From contig NW_027469316.1 of NCBI RefSeq assembly GCF_051020765.1, forward strand, positions 62,001 through 126,000: 64,000 nt of DNA. Direction: 5' to 3'. The notes beneath the pieces were generated by a model. The model was not told the DNA's origin. It saw only the letters and a list, made by a program, of their open reading frames with translations, and did not search any database. Shown piece by piece: positions 51,231 to 61,920 of the stretch. The stretch is from Lasioglossum baleicum (taxonomy: Eukaryota > Arthropoda > Insecta > Hymenoptera > Halictidae). Numbering within the stretch: position 1 is the first letter of the stretch; each line of letters opens with the position of its first letter. The position numbers and the translations under genes are program-made.

Positions 51231-51469
51231 TATGCGTTATGCGTTATGCGTTATGCGTTATGCGTTATGCGTTATGCGTTATGCGTTATGCGTTATGCGT
51301 TATGCGTTATGCGTTATGCGTTATGCGTTATGCGTTATGCGTTATGCGTTATGCGTTATGCGTTATGCGTTATGCGTTATGCGTTATGCGTTATGCGTTA
51401 TGCGTTATGCGTTATGCGTTGTGCGTTATGCGTTATGCGGTATGCGTTATGCGTTGTGCGTTGTGCGTT
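51231..51469 (+). repeat. Canonical array leading into marker B at 51470
   Basis: About 27 canonical units, then one GTGCGTT, ATGCGGT and a GTGCGTT pair before the marker. No M2b precedes this marker, unlike the one at 49677. Confidence 0.85.
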
Positions 51470-54276
51470 GTAGGATATGAGTTAGGCGTTATGCGTTATG
51501 CGATATGCGATATGCGTTATGCGTTATGCGTTATGCGTTGTGCGTTATGCGTTATGTGTTATGGATTTGCGTTATGCGTTATGCGTTATGCGTTGTGCCT
51601 TATGCGTTATGCGTTATGCGTTATGCGTTATGCGTTATGCGTTATGGGCTCTGCGTTGTGCGTTATGCGTTATGAGTTATGCGATATGCGTTATGGGTTA
51701 TGCGTTATGTGTTATGGGCTCTGCGTTATGCGTTGTGCGTTATGCGTTATGCGTTATGCGTTATGCGTTGTGCGTTGTGCATTGTGCGTTGTGCGTTGTG
51801 CGTTATGCGTTATGCGTTATGCGTTATGCGTTATGCGTTATGCGTTATGCGTTATGCGTTATGCGTTATGCGGTATGCGTTATGCGTTGTGCGTTGTGCG
51901 TTGTGCGTTGTGCGTTATGCGTTATGCGTTATGCGTTATGCGTTATGCGTTATGCGTTATGCGTTATGCGTTATGCGTTATGCGTTATGCGTTATGCGTT
52001 ATGCGTTATGCGTTATGCGTTATGCGTTATGCGTTATGCGTTATGCGTTATGCGTTATGCGTTATGCGTTATGCGTTATGCGTTATGCGTTATGCGTTAT
52101 GCGTTATGCGTTATGCGTTATGCGTTATGCGTTATGTGTTATGCGTTATGCGTTATGCGTTATGCGTTATGTGTTATGGATTTGCGTTATGCGTTATGCG
52201 TTATGCGTTGTGCCTTATGCGTTATGCGTTATGCGTTATGCGTTATGCGTTATGCGTTATGCGTTATGGGCTCTGCGTTGTGCGTTATGCGTTATGAGTT
52301 ATGCGATATGCGTTATGGGTTATGCGTTATGTGTTATGGGCTCTGCGTTATGCGTTGTGCGTTATGCGTTATGCGTTATGCGTTATGCGTTATGCGTTGT
52401 GCGTTGTGCGTTGTGCGTTGTGCGTTGTGCGTTATGCGTTATGCGTTATGCTTTATGCGTTATGCGTTATGCGTTATGCGTTATGCGTTATGCGTTATGC
52501 GTTATGCGTTATGCGTTATGCGTTATGCGTTATGCGTTATGCGTTATGCGTTATGCGTTATGCGTTATGCATTATGCGTTATGCGTTATGCGTTATGCGT
52601 TATGCGTTATGCGTTATGCGTTATGCGTTATGCGTTATGCGTTATGCGTTATGCGTTATGCGTTATGCGTTATGCGTTATGCGTTATGCGTTATGCGTTA
52701 TGCGTTATGCGTTATGCGTTATGCGTTATGCGTTATGCGTTATGCGTTATGCGTTATGCGTTATGCGTTATGCGTTATGCGTTATGCGTTATGCGTTATG
52801 CGTTATGCGTTATGCGTTATGCGTTATGCGTTATGCGTTATGCGTTATGCGTTATGCGTTATGCGTTATGTGTTATGCGTTATGCGTTATGCGTTATGCG
52901 TTATGTGTTATGGATTTGCGTTATGCGTTATGCGTTATGCGTTGTGCCTTATGCGTTATGCGTTATGCGTTATGCGTTATGCGTTATGCGTTATGCGTTA
53001 TGCGTTATGCGTTATGCGTTATGGGCTCTGCGTTGTGCGTTATGCGTTATGAGTTATGCGATATGCGTTATGGGTTATGCGTTATGTGTTATGGGCTCTG
53101 CGTTATGCGTTGTGCGTTATGCGTTATGCGTTATGCGTTATGCGTTATGCGTTGTGCGTTGTGCGTTGTGCGTTGTGCGTTGTGCGTTATGCGTTATGCG
53201 TTATGCTTTATGCGTTATGCGTTATGCGTTATGCGTTATGCGTTATGCGTTATGCGTTATGCGTTATGCGTTATGCGTTATGCGTTATGCGTTATGCGTT
53301 ATGCGTTATGCGTTATGCGTTATGCGTTATGCGTTATGCGTTATGCGTTATGCGTTATGCGTTATGCGTTATGCGTTATGCGTTATGCGTTATGCGTTAT
53401 GCGTTATGCGTTATGCGTTATGCGTTATGCGTTATGCGTTATGCGTTATGCGTTATGCGTTATGCGTTATGCGTTATGCGTTATGCGTTATGCGTTATGC
53501 GTTATGCGTTATGCGTTATGCGTTATGCGTTATGCGTTATGCGTTATGCGTTATGCGTTATGCGTTATGCGTTATGCGTTATGCGTTATGCGTTATGCGT
53601 TATGCGTTATGCGTTATGCGTTATGCGTTATGCGTTATGTGTTATGGATTTGCGTTGTGCGTTGTGCGTTATGCGTTATGCGTTATGCGGTATGCGTTAT
53701 GCGTTGTGCGTTATGCGTTATGCGTTATGCGTTGTGCGTTGTGCGTTGTGCGTTGTGCGTTGTGCGTTGTGCGTTATACGTTATGCGTTATGCGTTATGC
53801 GTTTGCGTTATGCGTTGTGCGTTGTGCGTTATGCGTTATGCGTTATGCGTTATGCGTTATGCGTTATGCGTTATGCGTTGTGCGTTGTGCGTTGTGCGTT
53901 GTGCGTTGTGCGTTGTGCGTTATACGTTATGCGTTATGCGTTTGCGTTATGCGTTGTGCGTTGTGCGTTATGCGTTATGCGTTATGCGTTATGCGTTATG
54001 CGTTATGCGTTATGCGTTATGCGTTATGCGTTATGCGTTATGCGTTATGCGTTATGCGTTATGCGTTATGCGTTATGCGTTATGCGTTATGCGTTATGCG
54101 TTATGCGTTATGCGTTATGCGTTATGCGTTATGCGTTATGCGTTATGCGTTATGCGTTATGCGTTATGCGTTATGCGTTATGCGTTATGCGTTATGTGTT
54201 ATGGATTTGCGTTGTGCGTTGTGCGTTATGCGTTATGCGTTATGCGGTATGCGTTATGCGTTGTGCGTTGTGCGTT
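51470..54276 (+). repeat. Dispersed duplication, copy 1 (partner at 61.92-64.0 kb)
   Basis: Marker B at 51470 followed by a doubled ATGCGAT, M2a, M3b (51679), a GTGCGTT run interrupted by GTGCATT near 51779, ATGCGGT and GTGCGTT run, a run with a lone ATGTGTT near 52135, M2a, M3b (52301), ATGCTTT without marker, run with ATGCATT near 52569, lone ATGTGTT, M2a, M3b (53056), ATGCTTT (53203), a 61-unit run (53210-53636), M2b (53637), and two GTGCGTT-ATACGTT motifs near 53.78 and 53.92 kb. The last two M3b blocks are a 755-bp tandem pair. Confidence 0.87.
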
Positions 54277-56087
54277 GTAGGATATGAGTTAGGCGTTATG
54301 CGTTATGCGATATGCGTTATGCGTTGTGCGTTATGCGTTATGTGTTATGGATTTGCGTTATGCGTTATGCGTTGTGCCTTATGCGTTATGCGTTATGCGT
54401 TATGCGTTATGCGTTATGCGTTATGCGTTGTGCGTTGTGCGTTATGCGTTATGCGTTGTGCGTTGTGCGTTGTGCGTTATGCGTTTGCGTTATGCGTTGT
54501 GCGTTATGCGTTATGCGTTATGCGTTTGCGTTATGCGTTATGCGTTATGCGTTATGCGTTATGCGTTATGCGTTATGCGTTATGCGTTATGCGTTATGCG
54601 TTATGCGTTATGCGTTATGCGTTATGCGTTATGCGTTATGCGTTATGCGTTATGCGTTATGCGTTATGCGTTATGCGTTATGCGTTATGCGTTATGCGTT
54701 ATGCGTTATGCGTTATGCGTTATGCGTTATGCGTTATGCGTTATGCGTTATGCGTTATGCGTTATGCGTTATGCGTTATGCGTTATGCGTTATGCGTTAT
54801 GCGTTATGCGTTATGCGTTATGCGTTATGCGTTATGCGTTATGCGTTATGCGTTATGCGTTATGCGTTATGCGTTATGCGTTATGTGTTATGGATTTGCG
54901 TTGTGCGTTGTGCGTTATGCGTTATGCGTTATGCGTTATGCGTTATGCGTTATGCGTTATGCGTTATGCGTTATGCGTTTGCGTTATGCGTTATGCGTTA
55001 TGCGTTATGCGTTATGCGTTATGCGTTATGCGTTATGCGTTATGCGTTATGCGTTATGCGTTATGCGTTATGCGTTATGCGTTATGCGTTATGCGTTATG
55101 CGTTATGCGTTATGCGTTATGCGTTATGCGTTATGCGTTATGCGTTATGCGTTATGCGTTATGCGTTATGCGTTATGCGTTATGCGTTATGCGTTATGCG
55201 TTATGCGTTATGCGTTATGCGTTATGCGTTATGCGTTATGCGTTATGCGTTATGCGTTATGCGTTATGCGTTATGCGTTATGCGTTATGCGTTATGCGTT
55301 ATGCGTTATGCGTTATGCGTTATGCGTTATGCGTTATGCGTTATGCGTTATGCGTTATGCGTTATGCGTTATGCGTTATGCGTTATGCGTTATGCGTTAT
55401 GCGTTATGCGTTATGCGTTATGCGTTATGCGTTATGCGTTATGCGTTATGCGTTATGTGTTATGGATTTGCGTTGTGCGTTGTGCGTTATGCGTTATGCG
55501 TTATGCGGTATGCGTTATGCGTTGTGCGTTATGCGTTATGCGTTATGCGTTGTGCGTTGTGCGTTGTGCGTTGTGCGTTGTGCGTTGTGCGTTGTGCGTT
55601 ATACGTTATGCGTTATGCGTTATGCGTTTGCGTTATGCGTTGTGCGTTGTGCGTTATGCGTTATGCGTTATGCGTTATGCGTTATGCGTTATGCGTTATG
55701 CGTTGTGCGTTGTGCGTTGTGCGTTGTGCGTTGTGCGTTGTGCGTTATACGTTATGCGTTATGCGTTTGCGTTATGCGTTGTGCGTTGTGCGTTATGCGT
55801 TATGCGTTATGCGTTATGCGTTATGCGTTATGCGTTATGCGTTATGCGTTATGCGTTATGCGTTATGCGTTATGCGTTATGCGTTATGCGTTATGCGTTA
55901 TGCGTTATGCGTTATGCGTTATGCGTTATGCGTTATGCGTTATGCGTTATGCGTTATGCGTTATGCGTTATGCGTTATGCGTTATGCGTTATGCGTTATG
56001 CGTTATGTGTTATGGATTTGCGTTGTGCGTTGTGCGTTATGCGTTATGCGTTATGCGGTATGCGTTATGCGTTGTGCGTTGTGCGTT
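54277..56087 (+). repeat. Type B segment: M2a, M4, two long runs and two ATACGTT motifs
   Basis: Marker B, M2a with a short lead, right-type M4 (near 54485-54530), a run of about 50 units, M2b without marker near 54885, a 6-bp unit at 54980-54985, a perfect 67-unit run (54986-55454), M2b (55455), ATGCGGT, then GTGCGTT runs ending in ATACGTT near 55.60 and 55.75 kb, run, M2b. The last part (55455-56087) repeats 53637-54276 at offsets of 1818 and 1811 bp. Confidence 0.86.
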
Positions 56088-59000
56088 GTAGGATATGAGT
56101 TAGGCGTTATGCGTTATGCGATATGCGTTATGCGTTGTGCGTTATGCGTTATGTGTTATGGATTTGCGTTATGCGTTATGCGTTGTGCCTTATGCGTTAT
56201 GCGTTATGCGTTATGCGTTATGCGTTATGCGTTATGCGTTGTGCGTTGTGCGTTATGCGTTATGCGTTGTGCGTTGTGCGTTGTGCGTTATGCGTTTGCG
56301 TTATGCGTTGTGCGTTATGCGTTATGCGTTATGCGTTTGCGTTATGCGTTATGCGTTATGCGTTATGCGTTATGCGTTATGCGTTATGCGTTATGCGTTA
56401 TGCGTTATGCGTTATGCGTTATGCGTTATGCGTTATGCGTTATGCGTTGTGCCTTATGCGTTATGCGTTATGCGTTATGCGTTATGCGTTGTGCGTTGTG
56501 CGTTATGCGTTATGCGTTGTGCGTTGTGCGTTGTGCGTTATGCGTTTGCGTTATGCGTTGTGCGTTATGCGTTATGCGTTATGCGTTTGCGTTATGCGTT
56601 ATGCGTTATGCGTTATGCGTTATGCGTTATGCGTTATGCGTTATGCGTTATGCGTTATGCGTTATGCGTTATGCGTTATGCGTTATGCGTTATGCGTTAT
56701 GCGTTATGCGTTATGCGTTATGCGTTATGCGTTATGCGTTATGCGTTATGCGTTATGCGTTATGCGTTATGCGTTATGCGTTATGCGTTATGCGTTATGC
56801 GTTATGCGTTATGCGTTATGCGTTATGCGTTATGCGTTATGCCTTAACGCGTTATGCGTTATGCGTTATGCGTTATGCGTTATGCGTTATGCGTTATGCG
56901 TTATGCGTTATGCGTTATGCGTTATGCGTTATGCGTTATGCGTTATGCGTTATGCGTTATGCGTTATGCGTTATGCGTTATGCGTTATGCGTTATGCGTT
57001 ATGCGTTATGCGTTATGCGTTATGCGTTATGCGTTATGCGTTATGCGTTATGCGTTATGCGTTATGCGTTATGCGTTATGCGTTATGCGTTATGCGTTAT
57101 GCGTTATGCGGTATGCGTTATGCGTTATGCGTTATGCGTTATGCGTTATGCGTTATGCGTTATGCGTTATGCGTTATGCGTTATGCGTTATGCGTTATGC
57201 GTTATGCGTTATGCGTTATGCGTTATGCGTTATGCGTTATGCGTTATGCGTTATGCGTTATGCGTTATGCGTTATGCGTTATGCGTTATGCGTTATGCGT
57301 TATGCGTTATGCGTTATGCGTTATGCGTTATGCGTTATGCGTTATGCGTTATGCGTTATGCGTTATGCGTTATGCGTTATGCGTTATGCGTTATGCGTTA
57401 TGCGTTAGGCGTTATGCGTTATGCGTTATGCGTTATGCGTTATGCGTTATGCGTTATGCGTTATGCGTTGTGCGTTGTGCGTTGTGCGTTGTGCGTTGTG
57501 CGTTATACGTTATGCGTTATGCGTTTGCGTTATGCGTTGTGCGTTGTGCGTTATGCGTTATGCGTTATGCGTTATGCGTTATGCGTTATGCGTTATGCGT
57601 TATGCGTTATGCGTTATGCGTTATGCGTTATGCGTTATGCGTTATGCGTTATGCGTTATGCGTTATGCGTTATGCGTTATGCGTTATGCGTTATGCGTTA
57701 TGCGTTATGCGTTATGCGTTGTGCGTTATGCGTTATGCGTTGTGCGTTATGCGTTATGCGTTATGCGTTATGCGTTATGCGTTATGCGTTATGCGTTATG
57801 CGTTATGCGTTATGCGTTTGCGTTATGCGTTGTGCGTTGTGCGTTATGCGTTATGCGTTATGCGTTATGCGTTATGCGTTATGCGTTATGCGTTATGCGT
57901 TATGCGTTATGCGTTATGCGTTATGCGTTATGCGTTATGCGTTATGCGTTATGCGTTATGCGTTATGCGTTATGCGTTATGCGTTATGCGTTATGCGTTA
58001 TGCGTTATGCGTTATGCGTTATGCGTTATGCGTTATGCGTTATGCGTTATGCGTTATGCGTTATGCGTTATGCGTTATGCGTTATGCGTTATGCGTTATG
58101 CGTTATGCGTTATGCGTTATGCGTTATGCGTTATGCGTTATGCGTTATGCGTTATGCGTTATGCGTTATGCGTTATGCGTTATGCGTTATGCGTTATGCG
58201 TTATGCGTTATGCGTTATGCGTTATGTGTTATGGATTTGCGTTGTGCGTTGTGCGTTATGCGTTATGCGTTATGCGTTATGCGTTATGCGTTATGCGTTA
58301 TGCGTTATGCGTTATGCGTTATGCGTTATGCGTTATGCGTTATGCGTTATGCGTTATGCGTTATGCGTTATGCGTTATGCGTTATGCGTTATGCGTTATG
58401 CGTTATGCGTTATGCGTTATGCGTTATGCGTTATGCGTTATGCGTTATGCGTTATGCGTTATGCGTTATGCGTTATGCGTTATGCGTTGTGCGTTGTGCG
58501 TTGTGCGTTGTATGTTGTGCGTTGTGCGTTATACGTTATGCGTTATGCGTTTGCGTTATGCGTTGTGCGTTGTGCGTTATGCGTTATGCGTTATGCGTTA
58601 TGCGTTATGCGTTATGCGTTATGCGGTATGCGTTATGCGTTATGCGTTATGCGTTATGCGTTATGCGTTATGCGTTATGCGTTATGCGTTATGCGTTATG
58701 CGTTATGCGTTATGCGTTATGCGTTATGCGTTATGCGTTATGCGTTATGCGTTATGCGTTATGCGTTATGCGTTATGCGTTATGCGTTATGCGTTATGCG
58801 TTATGCGTTATGCGTTATGCGTTATGCGTTATGCGTTATGCGTTATGCGTTATGCGTTATGCGTTATGCGTTATGCGTTATGCGTTATGCGTTATGCGTT
58901 ATGCGTTATGCGTTATGCGTTATGCGTTATGCGTTATGCGTTATGTGTTATGGATTTGCGTTGTGCGTTGTGCGTTATGCGTTATGCGTTATGCGTTATG

Positions 59001-59695
59001 CGTTATGCGTTATGCGTTATGCGTTATGCGTTATGCGTTATGCGTTATGCGTTATGCGTTATGCGTTATGCGTTATGCGTTATGCGTTATGCGTTATGCG
59101 TTATGCGTTATGCGTTATGCGTTATGCGTTATGCGTTATGCGTTATGCATTATGCGTTATGCGTTATGCGTTATGCGTTATGCGTTATGCGTTATGCGTT
59201 ATGCGTTATGCGTTGTGCGTTGTGCGTTGTGCGTTGTGCGTTGTGCGTTGTGCGTTATACGTTATGCGTTATGCGTTTGCGTTATGCGTTGTGCGTTGTG
59301 CGTTATGCGTTATGCGTTATGCGTTATGCGTTATGCGTTATGCGTTATGCGTTATGCGTTATGCGTTATGCGTTATGCGTTATGCGTTATGCGTTATGCG
59401 TTATGCGTTATGCGTTATGCGTTATGCGTTATGCGTTATGCGTTATGCGTTATGCGTTATGCGTTATGCGTTATGCGTTATGCGTTATGCGTTATGCGTT
59501 ATGCGTTATGCGTTATGCGTTATGCGTTATGCGTTATGCGTTATGCGTTATGCGTTATGCGTTATGCGTTATGCGTTATGCGTTATGCGTTATGCGTTAT
59601 GCGTTATGCGTTATGTGTTATGGATTTGCGTTGTGCGTTGTGCGTTATGCGTTATGCGTTATGCGGTATGCGTTATGCGTTGTGCGTTGTGCGTT
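56088..59695 (+). repeat. Longest inter-marker segment (3.6 kb)
   Basis: Marker B, M2a, right-type M4, then a 264-bp partial duplication (GTGCCTT at 56185 and 56449, each followed by M4). ATGCCTT and the 8-bp unit AACGCGTT (56846-56853) lie in a long run; perfect runs 56854-57105 and 57113-57406 flank ATGCGGT. A lone AGGCGTT is at 57407-57413. Three GTGCGTT-ATACGTT motifs follow near 57.51, 58.53 and 59.26 kb, the middle one with GTATGTT (58510-58516), separated by M2b copies without markers near 58225 and 58945. ATGCATT is near 59150. Confidence 0.87.
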
Positions 59696-61920
59696 GTAGG
59701 ATATGAGTTAGGCGTTATGCGTTATGCGATATGCGTTATGCGTTGTGCGTTATGCGTTATGTGTTATGGATTTGCGTTATGCGTTATGCGTTGTGCCTTA
59801 TGCGTTATGCGTTATGCGTTATGCGTTATGCGTTATGCGTTATGCGTTGTGCGTTGTGCGTTATGCGTTATGCGTTGTGCGTTGTGCGTTGTGCGTTATG
59901 CGTTTGCGTTATGCGTTGTGCGTTATGCGTTATGCGTTATGCGTTTGCGTTATGCGTTATGCGTTATGCGTTATGCGTTATGCGTTATGCGTTATGCGTT
60001 ATGCGTTATGCGTTATGCGTTATGCGTTATGCGTTATGCGTTATGCGTTATGCGTTATGCGTTATGCGTTATGCGTTATGCGTTATGCGTTATGCGTTAT
60101 GCGTTATGCGTTATGCGTTATGCGTTATGCGTTATGCGTTATGCGTTATGCGTTATGCGTTATGCGTTATGCGTTATGCGTTATGCGTTATGCGTTATGC
60201 GTTATGCGTTATGCGTTATGCGTTATGCGTTATGCGTTATGCGTTATGTGTTATGGATTTGCGTTGTGCGTTGTGCGTTATGCGTTATGCGTTATGCGGT
60301 ATGCGTTATGCGTTGTGCGTTGTGCGTTGTAGGATATGAGTTAGGCGTTATGCGTTATGCGATATGCGTTATGCGTTATGCGTTGTGCGTTATGCGTTAT
60401 GTGTTATGGATTTGCGTTATGCGTTATGCGTTGTGCCTTATGCGTTATGCGTTATGCGTTATGCGTTATGCGTTATGCGTTGTGCGTTGTGCGTTATGCG
60501 TTATGCGTTGTGCGTTGTGCGTTGTGCGTTATGCGTTTGCGTTATGCGTTGTGCGTTATGCGTTATGCGTTATGCGTTTGCGTTATGCGTTATGCGTTAT
60601 GCGTTATGCGTTATGCGTTATGCGTTATGCGTTATGCGTTATGCGTTATGCGTTATGCGTTATGCGTTATGCGTTATGCGTTATGCGTTATGCGTTATGC
60701 GTTATGCGTTATGCGTTATGCGTTATGCGTTATGCGTTATGCGTTATGCGTTATGCCTTATGCGTTATGCGTTATGCGTTATGCGTTATGCGTTATGCGT
60801 TATGCCTTATGCGTTATGCGTTATGCGTTATGCGTTATGCGTTATGCGTTATGCGTTATGCGTTATGCGTTATGCGTTATGCGTTATGCGTTATGCGTTA
60901 TGCGTTATGCGTTATGCGTTATGCGTTATGCGTTATGCGTTATGCGTTATGCGGTATGCGTTATGCGTTATGCGTTATGCGTTATGCGTTATGCGTTATG
61001 CGTTATGCGTTATGCGTTATGCGTTATGCGTTATGCGTTATGCGTTATGCGTTATGCGTTATGCGTTATGCGTTATGCGTTATGCGTTATGCGTTATGCG
61101 TTATGCGTTATGCGTTATGCGTTATGCGTTATGCGTTATGCCTTATGCGTTATGCGTTATGCGTTATGCGTTATGCGTTATGCGTTATGCGTTATGCGTT
61201 ATGCGTTATGCGTTATGCGTTATGCGTTATGCGTTATGCGTTATGCGTTATGCGTTATGCGTTATGCGTTATGCGTTATGCGTTATGCGTTATGCGTTAT
61301 GCGTTATGCGTTATGCGTTATGCGTTAAGCGTTATGCGTTATGCGTTATGCGTTATGCGTTATGCGTTATGCGTTATGCGTTATGCGTTGTGCGTTGTGC
61401 GTTGTGCGTTGTGCGTTGTGCGTTGTGCGTTGTGCGTTGTGCGTTGTGCGTTATACGTTATGCGTTATGCGTTTGCGTTATGCGTTGTGCGTTGTGCGTT
61501 ATGCGTTATGCGTTATGCGTTATGCGTTATGCGTTATGCGTTATGCGTTATGCGTTATGCGTTATGCGTTATGCGTTATGCGTTATGCGTTATGCGTTAT
61601 GCGTTATGCGTTATGCGTTATGCGTTATGCGTTATGCGTTATGCGTTATGCGTTATGCGTTATGCGTTATGCGTTATGCGTTATGCGTTATGCGTTGTGC
61701 GTTGTGCGTTATGCGTTATGCGTTGTGCGTTATGCGTTATGCGTTATGCGTTATGCGTTATGCGTTATGCGTTATGCGTTATGCGTTATGCGTTATGCGT
61801 TATGCGTTATGCGTTATGCGTTATGCGTTATGCGTTATGCGTTATGCGTTATGCGTTATGCGTTATGCGTTGTGCGTTATGCGTTATGCGGTATGCGTTA
61901 TGCGTTGTGCGTTGTGCGTT
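59696..61920 (+). repeat. Two type B segments resembling 50.4-51.5 kb plus an ATACGTT motif
   Basis: Marker B 59696, M2a, right-type M4, run, M2b, marker B 60329, M2a, right-type M4, run, two ATGCCTT near 60755 and 60800, ATGCGGT near 60953, ATGCCTT near 61140, lone AAGCGTT (61327-61333), a run of nine GTGCGTT ending in ATACGTT near 61.45 kb, a run, GTGCGTT pairs and ATGCGGT. The segment from 60329 follows the order of the one from 50402, with about 520 bp extra that includes the ATACGTT motif. Confidence 0.84.

Larger units (their letters stand above)
27060..60590 (+). repeat. Right-type M4 cassette family
   Basis: Order: three GTGCGTT (one altered to TTGCGTT in the first copy), ATGCGTT, 6-bp TGCGTT, ATGCGTT, GTGCGTT, three canonical units, second TGCGTT. 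Copies lie near 27.1, 31.3, 36.8, 39.5, 44.6, 46.85, 49.0, 50.6, 54.5, 56.3, 56.5, 59.9 and 60.5 kb, with half copies near 40.6, 43.0 and 45.65 kb. It differs from the left form in lacking ATGTGTT between the two 6-bp units. Confidence 0.83.
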
